A DNA stretch of 64,000 nucleotides from Demequina sp. NBRC 110056 (GCF_002090155.1 NZ_BBRM01000003.1:310001-374000); one strand, 5' to 3'. Shown: positions 34,251-43,965, counted from the first letter of the stretch. The notes: a model not told the origin generated them from the sequence alone. Made by a program: numbers and translations.

Positions 34251-35261
34251 GTGAAGGTCCAACCGCGCCCGCGAGTAATGCACTCCGTCGGAAGCCTCGA
34301 CGAGAACTCCAACCCATACATCGTTGAACTCGTGACGCGGCTGGCGACTCGAGTCGAGACACGGACGTTCTCGTGGCTGGCACTACTCATGCGGGACGTA
34401 GACATCCTCCACGTGCACTGGCCGGAGAGCTTGTTGCGTGGTCCTACAAGACTGCGTAGGTGGGCTAAGTCGATCTGCTTCGCGGTCTTAGTATGGGCTC
34501 CGCGCGTAGCACGTCCGACCCTAGTTTGGACCGTCCACAACGCGAGCCCTCACGAAATGGGTGGGGGGGTTGAGAAGGCGTTGCTGAGGCGCTTCGAGAA
34601 GATCGTCGACCACCGAATCATGCTCAGTCCTGGAGCGTTAACGATTACCGCTGATGCGACCGTAGTTCCTCACCCCTCTTATCGTGAGTGGTATGGGCTC
34701 CGTTCCGCTCCTGACCTTCCGTTGGAGCGTCGCAACAATGTGGTTCACTTCGGGTTGCTTCGACCGTACAAGAACATTGAGGAACTACTTGACGCTTGGG
34801 CGGGCATGCCGAAGTCCAAGGGGATGAGCACGCTTTCGATAGTCGGTGACGCCTCGCCCGCCTATGCAGCCCATTTATCGGTGCTCGTCAATCGGATTGA
34901 CGGCGCTAAGCTGGTGCCCCGGAGGGCGTCGGACGACGAGCTCGTTTCGCTGATTTCACAGTCGCTACTTGCTGTCTTTCCTCGACGGAACACTACCAAT
35001 TCAGGGGCGGTACTTCTCGCCCTTAGTGTCGGTACTCCTGTCTTGATTGAAGGGAACGCTCATGGGCAATCACTCGAGAAGGAGTTCGGAAGTCAGTGGG
35101 TCAAACTCTTCGATGCGCCTCTCGACGCCACCGCGCTAGAAGCTTCCTTGGTGTCAGTCCAGTCTGAAGGCCGTGCTGGGTGGCCCGACATGTCGAATCG
35201 GACGTGGGCGCGTACAGTGGACGCCCACGTTGACCTTTATCAGCGCTACGCGCCGGCATGA
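34251..35261 (+). CDS. Glycosyltransferase (GT-B fold)
   Basis: About 336 residues. LHVHWPESLLRG and VWTVHNASPHE mark the N-terminal Rossmann domain, and NVVHFGLLRPYKNIEELLDAW plus NSGAVLLALSVGTPVLI the donor-binding domain. This pattern resembles mannosyl- or glucuronosyltransferases of exopolysaccharide loci, but the donor cannot be assigned. GTG at 34251 is preferred over 34248 because it lies 7 nt after the TAGCGA box. It is the first of a run of polymer assembly genes on the plus strand with more A and T than the flanks. Confidence 0.72.
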   Translation: MKVQPRPRVMHSVGSLDENSNPYIVELVTRLATRVETRTFSWLALLMRDVDILHVHWPESLLRGPTRLRRWAKSICFAVLVWAPRVARPTLVWTVHNASPHEMGGGVEKALLRRFEKIVDHRIMLSPGALTITADATVVPHPSYREWYGLRSAPDLPLERRNNVVHFGLLRPYKNIEELLDAWAGMPKSKGMSTLSIVGDASPAYAAHLSVLVNRIDGAKLVPRRASDDELVSLISQSLLAVFPRRNTTNSGAVLLALSVGTPVLIEGNAHGQSLEKEFGSQWVKLFDAPLDATALEASLVSVQSEGRAGWPDMSNRTWARTVDAHVDLYQRYAPA

Positions 35262-35281
35262 GACCGCTAGGCTAGCGACTC

Positions 35282-36301
35282 GTGAGAGTGATCGTCGTGG
35301 GCAACATGTCGTATGGGCAAAACTCGCGGAGCGTTGCCGAAGGCTACCGTCGCGCGGGGCACGACGTGCGAAGTGTTGACACTACGAAATACCACGCCGG
35401 AACTTTGCTCACCCCGACCTGGGCGAGGCTGCGATTCACTGGCAAGGTGTCGACTGCGGCCGCGAGTTCGTTCCGACGCGAGTTGGGCGACGTCTCTCGC
35501 GGCTTTGATGCGGACTTGCTCCTGGCAATTAAGACTGTAAACCTTCCGCAAGAGGATTTACTCGCGACGCCGGCGCGCGTACACGCTCACATGTCGTTCG
35601 ACGATGTGAGTAACCCCGACAACATCACGGACTCCTACCTTGAATACGAGCCTCAGTGGGACATTGTCCTCACCACGAAGCGGCACAACGTTCCGGAGTT
35701 GATCGAGCGCGGAGTTCGGCATCCACACTTTGTGTGGGGCGCCTATGACCCCGATATAAGGAAGCGAACCAGAGAGTTTCGTAGCCGCGAGTACTTGGTC
35801 GGTTTCATTGGCGCTGCTCGCCCGGACCGTATGGACTTGCCGCGTCAGTTCGCCAGGTACGCGCGTGGCCAATCAATCGTTGTGGGACCTCGATGGAGGC
35901 GGCGATACCCCTTCGGACAGAGAGGGGTCGAGATGCGGACTCCTGCAATGGGGGGAGACTATACGGCGGTCGCCAACATGATTCGTTTCGGGCTAGTGCG
36001 CCTAAACTCGGAGAATCGTGACCGCCATACCAATCGAAGCATTGAGACCCCTGCCACCGGTCAACTAGCATTTCTCGAACGGACCAGCGAACACGAGGAA
36101 CTCTTCGACGATGGTCGCAATGCCGTCTTGTTTGGCTCAGAGTCAGAGTTGTGGGAGCGAGTTGCTGAGCTTGCCGCGCACCCCGCATCCGCCGAGCGCT
36201 TGGCTGATGCCGGGTACCGCCTCATAACGCAAGGCGGATTCACGTACGAAGACCGCGCGGCAGAGTTCGAGCGCCATTTGATCGAGGTCGGAGCGCTTTG
36301 A
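35282..36301 (+). CDS. CgeB-like glycosyltransferase
   Basis: 339 residues. The N-terminal half (SYGQNSRSVAEGYRRAGHDV; HMSFDDVSN) and the C-terminal block NRSIETPATGQLAFLERTSEHEELF with NAVLFGSESEL match the CgeB/Glyco_trans_1_2 type, which has the GT-B fold and a Glu-containing donor site. Cytoplasmic; sugar unknown. GTG start with TAGGCT at 35268-35273 upstream and no ribosome binding site. The stop overlaps the TTG start of the polymerase-like gene, so the two are coupled. Confidence 0.75.
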   Translation: MRVIVVGNMSYGQNSRSVAEGYRRAGHDVRSVDTTKYHAGTLLTPTWARLRFTGKVSTAAASSFRRELGDVSRGFDADLLLAIKTVNLPQEDLLATPARVHAHMSFDDVSNPDNITDSYLEYEPQWDIVLTTKRHNVPELIERGVRHPHFVWGAYDPDIRKRTREFRSREYLVGFIGAARPDRMDLPRQFARYARGQSIVVGPRWRRRYPFGQRGVEMRTPAMGGDYTAVANMIRFGLVRLNSENRDRHTNRSIETPATGQLAFLERTSEHEELFDDGRNAVLFGSESELWERVAELAAHPASAERLADAGYRLITQGGFTYEDRAAEFERHLIEVGAL

Positions 36302-37719
36302 CTTCGCAAGCGCCTGCACTTGCGCTCGTGTTTCTAAACTTCCTTGTGGTCGTGTTGCAGGGCCGGCTTGCTTTCAAGTATCGCGGGGTGTTCGGCGTAG
36401 TTCTCGGGGCCAACGCCGCTTTCTCGTTTATCGCGTTTACGATCCGACCGGCCTACCTCTTGCTGGCCAAACCGCGGGATGCCGACTCGCTCGCCGATTT
36501 GCGGCTGCTCGAGTCTGGCTACGCGTCAAGTCTGGTTCCGGTGCTCGCGATCGCCGCCACGGCTCAAATCGCATTCTTGGTTGCCGCGTCGGTCACTGGG
36601 AAGCGCCTCGGGCTACTTTCGCATAGGGGCAAGGGCCTGATGCTGACCGACGTCGACCGGCATGCGCTCGCAGCAACGGGCCTCGTGCTATGGCTTGCCG
36701 GTGCCTTAGCCCGCACCCTGCCCCTCGGCGACCTCACCGCATCGATTACGATCTTGCGTTCCGTGGGCCCCGTGGGAGCCGGAGTGTTCATCGTGTGCTA
36801 CGGAGGCACGCGGCGGCGTGCGCTAATGCCCTTGCCTGTGGTCGTTGTTGTCGCTACGGAGGCGTTCATAGGCATTGGCGCGGCGTCGAAGACGGCTTTC
36901 CTAGTTCCCTTCTTGGCGCTGGTAGTCCGCTGGGTAATTGAAGGTCGTCGTCGTTTGGCTAAGCCATTACTCTCTGTCGGACTCGCGGCCCTGGCGGCGT
37001 TCGCAATCATCCAACCGTTGAAGGGAATCAACACCGCCGAGGTGTATGAGCAGCGCTACGGTGGCTCAGTTGTTGCGGCGCAAGCGCTGTCAGTGCTGGA
37101 GCGTTTCGATGGCCTAACGGCCATTGTTGACGCGCAAGCTGTTGGCAGCAATGCGTGGCTCAACGCGGGTGAGTTCTCGCAACGGATCGTGCAGTACACG
37201 GTGCCCGGGATGGATGACGGCGTGACACTGGGGCAACGTTGGACTCGCGAGGTACGCACCCAGACTGTGCCTGGCCAGTTCGCCGACGTGTCGCTGGCAG
37301 CAGGCTACGGTGCAGAGGGCTATGCACTTTGGGGGCCGTTCGGAGCGGTACTTTGGGGCGCTGGGGGCGGCGCTCTCGCGGCCATCGTGTCTAAGGGCTT
37401 TTACTCCCGACGCGCCCTACTTGTGGTTGCATCGAGCACCTTCCTCTTCTCGACGGTGCTCTTTGAGCTAGCGATTCTCGGAGCAGCTCAACAACTGAAT
37501 CGAGCCCTGTTGCTCGGAGTACTTGCCTGGCCGATGCTGCAGCTTTTTCGCGCGGTGGCAAGGAACCAGAATCGGCCCCACGCCCGCTCCGCGACGGGAC
37601 GCATGCAACGGATGGCTCGACCGCCGCGCCGTGCTGAGGCTCGCCGTTCTGCACTTTCGCGGCGGCCCCAATACTCAGTCTCGACGACAGAGTTCTCTCG
37701 CCAAGGGAGCGCCAAGTGA
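36298..37719 (+). CDS. Probable Wzy-type polysaccharide polymerase, membrane protein
   Basis: 473 residues, about ten to twelve transmembrane helices with a long loop (about 240-335) that includes the short GMDDGVTLGQRW stretch. Wzy proteins share little sequence; the assignment rests on topology, length and position between glycosyltransferases. Such an enzyme would join lipid-linked repeat units outside the membrane. TTG start at 36298 overlaps the upstream TGA, and the end overlaps the next GTG. The last 60 residues are an Arg-rich cytoplasmic tail, unusual for this class. Confidence 0.6.
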   Translation: MTSQAPALALVFLNFLVVVLQGRLAFKYRGVFGVVLGANAAFSFIAFTIRPAYLLLAKPRDADSLADLRLLESGYASSLVPVLAIAATAQIAFLVAASVTGKRLGLLSHRGKGLMLTDVDRHALAATGLVLWLAGALARTLPLGDLTASITILRSVGPVGAGVFIVCYGGTRRRALMPLPVVVVVATEAFIGIGAASKTAFLVPFLALVVRWVIEGRRRLAKPLLSVGLAALAAFAIIQPLKGINTAEVYEQRYGGSVVAAQALSVLERFDGLTAIVDAQAVGSNAWLNAGEFSQRIVQYTVPGMDDGVTLGQRWTREVRTQTVPGQFADVSLAAGYGAEGYALWGPFGAVLWGAGGGALAAIVSKGFYSRRALLVVASSTFLFSTVLFELAILGAAQQLNRALLLGVLAWPMLQLFRAVARNQNRPHARSATGRMQRMARPPRRAEARRSALSRRPQYSVSTTEFSRQGSAK

Positions 37720-38909
37720 AGAACACGCCCGTGCTCGTTGTGGGAGCCCATCCCAGTCACGGTCTCAGCATGCGTCGCTACGCGCGGTTACTGTTCGAAG
37801 CCTATGAAGCCGCGTGCCCGGGCTCAGTTCTCATCGAGCCATCAGATTGGTTGAGCCGACGATCACCTCGTCTATTGCGGAAGTGGGTCGCCTACGCAGA
37901 GAAGCTCTTGTACTTTCCGTTCCAACTTAGGTCAGTGGCTCGCAACTTCCCCATCGTCCATATCGCCGATCATTCGGACGCGATCTATCAGATGTTTGTC
38001 CCAAGGGAGAAGCAGACCATTGTGACATGCCACGACGTGTTCGCAATCCGTTCCGCGTACGGGTTGATCCCGGAGCACAAGACGCGCCCTACGGGCCGCA
38101 TCCTCCAAGCCTCGATCCTCCGGTCGCTTGGCCGCGCTAACTGGCTTGTTGCCGTCTCGGAGGGTACCCGGCGTGACGCGAAGAGCATCGGACTCGACCC
38201 GAGGCGGATGGTCGTGATACCAAACCCCGTCGATGATGTGTTCTTTCAGCACCCCAGAATCCCATACGCCAGGGCCGCCAACGATCTCGAAGTGTTCGAA
38301 GCGGCACAAGTCACAGAACGGTTTGCTCTGGTGGTGTCGTCGCTGGGCTGGCGGAAGCGAAGGTGGCTCGCGATCGAGTGGTGGATTGCTGCCAGCAGTT
38401 CCCCTGAGTTCTATGGCTTGCCACTCAAAATCGTCGGCCCACCACTTGACCCAGATGAGTTGGAGATCGTCAGGCGCGAGAACTTGGAGGCACGCGTTGA
38501 GGTCCTCGCTGACATCGACGATGGGCGACTCGTTTCGCTCTACGTTGATGCGGCGATGCTGATCCAAGCATCACGCTACGAGGGCTTTTGCTGGCCAATT
38601 GTCGAGGCGAATGCTTGCGGGACGTTGGCAGTGTGTGCTGACGAACCAGTAATCCGCGACACAGGAGCCGGAAACGTGTTTGTTAGCGCGGACAGCGTGC
38701 CCGACTGGCGGGTGGTTCGAGATGCGGCTCAGTCCGACCATTTGTTGTCTAAACTGCACGAACGGTCGCGCAGCTATTCAACGGCTCGCTTCAGAGCCTC
38801 CGTCGCGGAGCTCGCTGCTTCCGTTTCTCCGAATGCAGTACGGCTCGACGGTAGGCACCGGCCCGTTCCGCATAGGGACGCTTCTGACGAAACCGAGGGC
38901 TTGGTCTGA
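37716..38909 (+). CDS. GT4-family glycosyltransferase
   Basis: 397 residues, GT-B. VTCHDVFAIRSAYG, NWLVAVSEGTRRDAKSIGL and VVIPNPVDDVFF identify the N-terminal part. ASRYEGFCWPIVEANACGT carries the E-x7-E donor-binding motif of retaining GT4 enzymes. The GTG start overlaps the previous TGA by 4 bp. It belongs to the 34.2-40.1 kb assembly block. The linkage it makes is not predictable. Confidence 0.82.
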   Translation: MKNTPVLVVGAHPSHGLSMRRYARLLFEAYEAACPGSVLIEPSDWLSRRSPRLLRKWVAYAEKLLYFPFQLRSVARNFPIVHIADHSDAIYQMFVPREKQTIVTCHDVFAIRSAYGLIPEHKTRPTGRILQASILRSLGRANWLVAVSEGTRRDAKSIGLDPRRMVVIPNPVDDVFFQHPRIPYARAANDLEVFEAAQVTERFALVVSSLGWRKRRWLAIEWWIAASSSPEFYGLPLKIVGPPLDPDELEIVRRENLEARVEVLADIDDGRLVSLYVDAAMLIQASRYEGFCWPIVEANACGTLAVCADEPVIRDTGAGNVFVSADSVPDWRVVRDAAQSDHLLSKLHERSRSYSTARFRASVAELAASVSPNAVRLDGRHRPVPHRDASDETEGLV

Positions 38910-38958
38910 GTCATGACGGCAATTACACTCCGGACTCATTCGCGGAAGGATTTCCTGG

Positions 38959-40077
38959 GTGACTGGCACTTCTAGCACACCGGTGTTCATTGTCGGTGTC
39001 CCGCGCTCGGGGACTACCGTGCTCGCGTCCATGATCGCGGGCCATACCGGGTTCGTGGTCGGTCCTGAAACACACTTCTTTCGCACGTTAAGCGACAGGC
39101 GTTTGAGACGGGCGATCAGTGACGATCGGTGGCCGAGGGAAGCCGTTGCAGCGCTCATGCGAATCGAGGTCAACGATACAAGCGTCGCCGAACAGGTCCA
39201 CGTCACGGAGGCAACCCTTTGGAAACGATTGGAGGATCGCCCGGCCACTGCTGAGAGCATGATCCGTGCGCTCACGGCGACGCCGGCCCCCGACCGCCTT
39301 CTCGCAGAGAAGACCCCGGGGCATCTCGCGCACATCGAACGCATCTGGCGGTATGTGCCAGGGGCTCGCGTAGTTCACATGGTGCGCGATCCTCGCGATG
39401 TGGCACGGTCGCTCGCCAAAGTTCCCTGGACTTCGTTCTCGTCCGAGATCGCGGGAGCGTTTGAGTGGAGCAAGCGACTCGCAGAGAGTGAGGCCGCCTT
39501 GCGCTCGAGGCAGGACCTCGTTTACAACTTGCGATATGAGGATCTCGTGAGAGATCCAGAGCTTGAGTTGCGCGGATTGTGCGGGTTCTTGAGGTGTGAC
39601 TTCGAGGCGCAGATGCTGGATGTCGAAGACCACGCTTCGAGTGTGGTGGCCGATGGTGAGCACTGGAAGTCACGCAACGCCGGAAAGCTGGTTTCCACGC
39701 GGTCGGGCGCATGGCGAGACGAAGGGTCCGAGTCCGGAGCGAAGGCTGTTGAGTTGCTGTGCAGCGAGCAGATGGAGTCGTTCGGCTACGAATCGGACTG
39801 TGTCGTAGATCGACGTGAGCTATTGTTACCGCTCTCCGGGCCGGCGCTAGATGCGATCGAGGCTCAAGTTGTGGCGCTCGCGCTTCGCGATGTGTCCATA
39901 GAATTCACCACCCGTTTCCTGGATCCGCGCCCCCTTGGAGTGGCAAGTCGGGAAATGCGCAAACTGCTGCCGCGTCGCTTGGCGCTCACGCACTTCGTTG
40001 CGGCGATGGTACGTAGTTGCCTTCGGCTCCCGATAGTTCGGCTCGTACCAAGCGCGCCTCGTCCGTCCATGCCGTGA
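38959..40077 (+). CDS. Sulfotransferase family protein
   Basis: 372 residues. Both PAPS-binding elements are clear: the 5'-phosphosulfate loop FIVGVPRSGTTVLASMI and the 3'-phosphate site VRDPRDVARSL. An aspartate/histidine-rich middle (EKTPGHLAHIERIW) is typical of carbohydrate sulfotransferases. Cytoplasmic, so it would sulfate a lipid-linked sugar before export. It follows the glycosyltransferases by 49 bp on the same strand and is 7 kb from the PAPS-making cys genes, supporting a sulfated polymer. About 100 C-terminal residues are extra to the core. GTG start. Confidence 0.85.
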   Translation: MTGTSSTPVFIVGVPRSGTTVLASMIAGHTGFVVGPETHFFRTLSDRRLRRAISDDRWPREAVAALMRIEVNDTSVAEQVHVTEATLWKRLEDRPATAESMIRALTATPAPDRLLAEKTPGHLAHIERIWRYVPGARVVHMVRDPRDVARSLAKVPWTSFSSEIAGAFEWSKRLAESEAALRSRQDLVYNLRYEDLVRDPELELRGLCGFLRCDFEAQMLDVEDHASSVVADGEHWKSRNAGKLVSTRSGAWRDEGSESGAKAVELLCSEQMESFGYESDCVVDRRELLLPLSGPALDAIEAQVVALALRDVSIEFTTRFLDPRPLGVASREMRKLLPRRLALTHFVAAMVRSCLRLPIVRLVPSAPRPSMP

Positions 40078-40231
40078 GCCGTTTGCATAGCAGTGCGCCA
40101 AGTGGTGTCGATTGTCTGAGCCCGAATGGGACGAGGCAGTGCGATCTGAGCCAGGAGTGGGCGAAGATGGTGTGCTACTAGCATTGCGTCCGGCGCTGGG
40201 CTTGCGCGCTTCGGGTGCTCCGACTTCGAGC

Positions 40232-40237
40232 GCTAAG
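40232..40237. repeat. Target-site duplication of IS481 element, left copy
   Basis: GCTAAG directly before the left terminal repeat, matched by GCTAAG at 41293-41298 after the right one. A 6-bp duplication with no differences indicates a fairly recent, complete insertion. Confidence 0.75.
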
Positions 40238-41292
40238 TGTTCTTCCCTGGGAGGTTGTGAACGCGTGAAGTAAGCGAAGACCTCCGGGACGATGTGGGTT
40301 ACCACACTCACTTCGTTCCACGGAGGCCTTCGTGACCCACGCTAACGCTCCCTTGACGCCCGAGGGGCGTCGCAGGCTTGCTTCACTGATCGTTGATGAC
40401 CATTGGACGGTGCGGCGAGCGGCTGAACGGTTCCAGGTGTCACCGGCCACCGCGTCGCGGTGGGCTGGCAGGTATCGTGCCGGGCTGGCACTGATTGACC
40501 GGTCGTCGCGGCCCGGCCATTGTCCGGGCCGGTTGTCGCTCAGGCGCGAGCGACGCATCATTGCACTGCGGTTCAACCGCCGTTGGGGTCCCCACCGCAT
40601 CAGCTATCACCTGGGGATCCCCCGCTCGACCGTGGGGCGGGTGCTGGCCCGCTATCGGATGCCGCTGCTGCATCACCTGGACCAGGCCACCGGGCTGGCG
40701 GTGCGCAAGCCCAAGCCCGTCCACTACGTCAAGGACACCCCGGGCGAACTCGTGCATGTCGACATCAAGAAGCTCGGTCGGATCCCCGACGGTGGAGGCT
40801 GGCGCAAGGTCGGCAAGAAGACCGGCCGGCACAACAGTGGCAAACGCGGCATCGGCTACGCCTACCTCCACCACGCCGTTGATGACTGCAGCCGGTTGGT
40901 CTACTCCGAACAGCTCGCCGACGAACGCAAGGAGACCGCGGCCGCGTTCTGGCATCGAGCGAACGCGTTCTTCGCCGACCATGGCATCACCGTCACCGCC
41001 GTGATGACAGACAACGGCTCGTGCTACCGCTCGAGAGTGTTTGCTCAAGCCCTCGGTGACGACATCACCCATGTCCGCATCCGGCCCTACCGGCCGCAAA
41101 CCAACGGCAAGGTCGAACGGTTCAACCGGACCCTGGCCGCCGAATGGGCCTACGCCCAGACCTACCGCTCAGACGCCGCCCGCGCAGCCACCTACGACGA
41201 CTGGCTCCATCACTACAATCACCATCGCGCCCACACCGCACTCGACGGATCAACGCCCGCCGACCGCGTTCACAACCTCACGGGGAAGAACA
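40238..41292 (+). mobile_element. Intact IS481-family insertion sequence
   Basis: A 1055-bp element bounded by 28-bp imperfect inverted repeats (40238-40265 and 41265-41292, 26 of 28 positions matching, outer ends TGTTCTTCCC) and flanked by the GCTAAG duplication. It carries one transposase gene. It sits between the sulfotransferase and the hydrolase gene within the low-GC polysaccharide block and does not interrupt a recognisable gene. Confidence 0.9.
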
Positions 41293-41297
41293 GCTAA
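40332..41297 (+). CDS. IS481-family transposase
   Basis: 321 residues. Residues 1-100 hold two helix-turn-helix parts (RRAAERFQVSPATASRWAGR; WGPHRISYHLGIPRSTVGR). Residues about 130-310 are the DDE integrase core, with aspartates in HVDIKKLG and AVMTDNGSCYRS and glutamate in TNGKVERFNRTL. The reading frame runs through the right inverted repeat, and its TAA stop lies in the target-site duplication, outside the element. The gene appears intact and potentially active. Confidence 0.93.
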   Translation: MTHANAPLTPEGRRRLASLIVDDHWTVRRAAERFQVSPATASRWAGRYRAGLALIDRSSRPGHCPGRLSLRRERRIIALRFNRRWGPHRISYHLGIPRSTVGRVLARYRMPLLHHLDQATGLAVRKPKPVHYVKDTPGELVHVDIKKLGRIPDGGGWRKVGKKTGRHNSGKRGIGYAYLHHAVDDCSRLVYSEQLADERKETAAAFWHRANAFFADHGITVTAVMTDNGSCYRSRVFAQALGDDITHVRIRPYRPQTNGKVERFNRTLAAEWAYAQTYRSDAARAATYDDWLHHYNHHRAHTALDGSTPADRVHNLTGKNS

Positions 41298-41298
41298 G
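41293..41298. repeat. Target-site duplication of IS481 element, right copy
   Basis: GCTAAG, identical to 40232-40237. It supplies the TAA stop codon of the transposase gene. Confidence 0.75.
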
Positions 41299-41679
41299 GC
41301 GAGGAGTGCGGCGTGAACTTGGTGCCGTTGCCAAGGCCGTCACCCAGGAGTCTCGGGGGCCGGGTTGTTCGAAATTCTGCTCGCGGGTGAATGCCCCAGA
41401 GCAGCGCGGCCATGCTTCCGCCTAAGCTCAGCTTCTGGCCCGAGTTCAGACTAGTAGGAGTCCGGCCATGCAGTGGTCGCTACGATGGCGTTAACTTGCC
41501 CCGACCTAACCTGGTCTGCAGATCCGCGGTTTCGATTCCAACTGCGAGTTCGCACTAGTTTGCGTTGCGACTCCGTACGACGGACAACCCGGGAGCAACA
41601 TCAATCGTGCGTCGGGCCCCGAAGTTGCACGACACGCCCCCGCGCGGTTTCGGCCGACGAAGACTTCGCTGTTCCGGTT
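41299..41679. other. 381-bp stretch beside the IS element
   Basis: No gene recognised. Short open frames are Arg/Ser-rich and lack family resemblance. It lies between the IS481 right end and the 3' end of the hydrolase gene, and may be remains of older insertions. Confidence 0.4.
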
Positions 41680-42360
41680 TCACGCCAATCCAAGCGCGCC
41701 GTGCAGAATATCGCTCAAGTCGCCACTGTCACGAAGATGCTTCACGACCTGGTGCCCGCCGTCCGCGTAACGATGGACGTCAACGTTTGGGAGTCGCTCC
41801 ACTAGTTTCGCGTGACGCATATCCAACTGGTCCGCCTGAGAAACGTGGATTGAGACGCGTGTACCGGGCGCCGATCTCAGTAGAGGGCGCAGGTCAAGAA
41901 TCGGATCTGGGGAGTCCCTAAGGCGGGCGACGTGCTCTGGCCACCGCCCATCCCGCATGCGCACGCGGTCTGCCCAGCGTAGCGACACCTGTGGACTAAA
42001 GACATGGGCTTCAGCGGAGCCTGTCAGCGCCGCAGCGGCTACAGCAGCGAACCCGCCGGCCGATACGCCAACAAATACGGGACGGAAACCATGCTTGCTC
42101 GCTAGGGCCTCGATGCTCGTCGCGACCTCGCGTAGATTCTCTCCGAGTCCCGGTACGCCACGTGCGTACCAACACTGCTCTAGATCGCGAACGAACAGTT
42201 TCGTGACTTGGGTATCGCTCAAGAGACTGAAGAACTCGAACGGTGGAACGACGAGCCCTCCCTTGATCCCTCCGAAGGCGACGAGTCCCAGGCGACTTGA
42301 AGCGTCTTCAAACGCGAAACCTCGTTGCTTGTCATTGAGGTGCCTCTCGAAGTCAGCCAC
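41680..42360 (-). CDS. Alpha/beta-hydrolase-like protein
   Basis: 226 residues. Residues about 30-45 form the first strand and oxyanion-type GGIKGG turn. FVGVSAGGFAAVAAAA carries the nucleophile elbow G-x-S-x-G (Ser about 100). Acid and His candidates are HVSQADQLDM and DGGHQVVK. There is no signal peptide. Similar proteins occur as accessory genes in capsule loci, with no proven substrate; deacylation or export of the glycan are possible. It is transcribed opposite to the glycosyltransferase block and in line with the flippase gene upstream. Confidence 0.6.
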   Translation of the reverse strand: MADFERHLNDKQRGFAFEDASSRLGLVAFGGIKGGLVVPPFEFFSLLSDTQVTKLFVRDLEQCWYARGVPGLGENLREVATSIEALASKHGFRPVFVGVSAGGFAAVAAAALTGSAEAHVFSPQVSLRWADRVRMRDGRWPEHVARLRDSPDPILDLRPLLRSAPGTRVSIHVSQADQLDMRHAKLVERLPNVDVHRYADGGHQVVKHLRDSGDLSDILHGALGLA

Positions 42361-42495
42361 GCATCAAGCATAGCTAGGTACGGATGCCGCTCGCGTGGGC
42401 GCCGGTGAGGCGTGCCGTACACCCCGCCGGTTCACGCGAACGGATGATCGCCGCCCTTCCTGAGACGCACAGAGCGCAGACTGCCACCGCGCTGT

Positions 42496-43965
42496 CTACT
42501 GACTCCTAGCACGACGGGGACCTGCTAGCGAGTCGCGCATGAGTGACACGACCCCCCGCATATCTTCGCGAACGGTTCGGGACGCGCCAACAAGTGCTGC
42601 GAGCGAGAGCGAGAACGCGACACTTCCGCCTGCTAGTGCAATCCAGTCTCCACCGAGCCGATACGCGATGCCCGCACACATGTGCACGATCGGCCATGTC
42701 GCGAACATTATGAGTAGTACCCGCACTTGCAATAGGTGGAGCGGCCTAGCATCAAGTTCCAATCGCCGCATGGCTACGAACGACATGATCAGATAGTGGA
42801 GCAGCATGCCGCCTGCCGTTGCAGCGGCGACGATAACGCCGCCGCTCGCCGCAGTGGCCGCCACGACTGTGACGGCGATCGCCCGCGACAGCAGAGCGTA
42901 GCGAAACTGCACACCAGTCATGCCTAGCGACGAGAACACCCAACTCTGTGAGGTGCCAACTGCTTGCGCAATGAGACCGAGCCCAAGTATCGCGACAATT
43001 GGGCTCGCGTCGCTCCAGTCACTGCCGAGGTACACCGCGACAACGTGCGTGGACATGGCGCTAATCAACACCATAGCGGTGCCTAGACTGTAGGCGACCG
43101 CTGCAGTCCCGTGAAGGAGATAGGGAATGTAGGACTGCGTCGTGCGCAGCTGGGACAAGATTGGGAAGGCGACACGGGTGATTGGTGGCCCAATCTGTTG
43201 CACCGGGAGCTGAGTGACGGTCTGCGCTCGGTTATAGATTCCAACCTCGTATGTGGAAGCGGCACGGGACAAGAAGAAGACAGGCGCTGCGGAGCCGAGG
43301 TATGTCACCAACTGTGCTCCCAGGCTGCCGACCCCAAAGGACAGAAGGTCCGAAATGTCCGCTCGACGGAAGGGACTGCTTGGCCGCCACCCAGAGAGTG
43401 GCCCCGCCAACGCAACGAGCAACAGTGGCTGAACCAGCTGTTGAAGGATCAGAGCCCAGAAGCCCAGGCCTTCGAGTGCCCCCCACACGGCCGCCAGTAT
43501 CGCGCCCGCGTGTGCGAGCGACTCGGCCAACACTATCCTGCGGAAACTTAGATCGCGTGTGAGCTTGGCGACGAACACCGCAGCGATTGCAGAGCAGAAG
43601 TAGCCTACTGACAAGAACCTAAATGCCACGAGAAGCGCACTCTCGCCCATTAGAGAAGCCAATGTCGAGGCACCAAGAAAGACGAGAGCAGAAGCAGCCG
43701 CACCCACGAGTGCGCTGAACCAGAATGCGCGACTCAATCGCGCCTGCGTGAGCGACCCCGTTTGGACGAGCGCTTGCGGTATTCCAGCGGTCGCGATGAC
43801 TCCAGTAACTCCGCCAACCACGGCGGCCATCGCTGCGATACCAAAATCCTCAGGTGTGAGGAGACGTGCGAGGACCGCAACCGAAACTAGTTGCAGCAGC
43901 AACTTGATGCCTTGTCCAACGTATGTGGCACGTCCGCCGCTCAGCGCTGCGGATCTGAGACTCAT
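42496..43965 (-). CDS. Wzx-type polysaccharide flippase (MOP superfamily)
   Basis: 489 residues, about fourteen transmembrane helices. The start SGGRATYVGQGIKLLLQLVSVAVLARLLTPEDFGIAAMA (quoted in part here as YVGQGIKLLLQ and LARLLTPEDFG) and GIPQALVQ are typical of the polysaccharide transport family (PST) of MOP proteins. It would move lipid-linked repeat units across the membrane. The ATG at 43965 (ribosome binding site GGGGAG) is chosen over an upstream extension. Together with the polymerase-like gene and the BY-kinases it makes a Wzx/Wzy-type export route likely. Confidence 0.85.
   Translation of the reverse strand: MSLRSAALSGGRATYVGQGIKLLLQLVSVAVLARLLTPEDFGIAAMAAVVGGVTGVIATAGIPQALVQTGSLTQARLSRAFWFSALVGAAASALVFLGASTLASLMGESALLVAFRFLSVGYFCSAIAAVFVAKLTRDLSFRRIVLAESLAHAGAILAAVWGALEGLGFWALILQQLVQPLLLVALAGPLSGWRPSSPFRRADISDLLSFGVGSLGAQLVTYLGSAAPVFFLSRAASTYEVGIYNRAQTVTQLPVQQIGPPITRVAFPILSQLRTTQSYIPYLLHGTAAVAYSLGTAMVLISAMSTHVVAVYLGSDWSDASPIVAILGLGLIAQAVGTSQSWVFSSLGMTGVQFRYALLSRAIAVTVVAATAASGGVIVAAATAGGMLLHYLIMSFVAMRRLELDARPLHLLQVRVLLIMFATWPIVHMCAGIAYRLGGDWIALAGGSVAFSLSLAALVGASRTVREDMRGVVSLMRDSLAGPRRARSQ

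Noticed and set aside
33589-34254. 221-codon open frame in the gap before the glycosyltransferase
   Set aside because: Arg/Ser/Cys-rich, no ribosome binding site, no domain, and it lies at a composition boundary.
40078-41298. IS insertion as a disruption of the sulfotransferase or hydrolase gene
   Set aside because: Both neighbours have complete frames with their own stops; the insertion falls in the gap between them.
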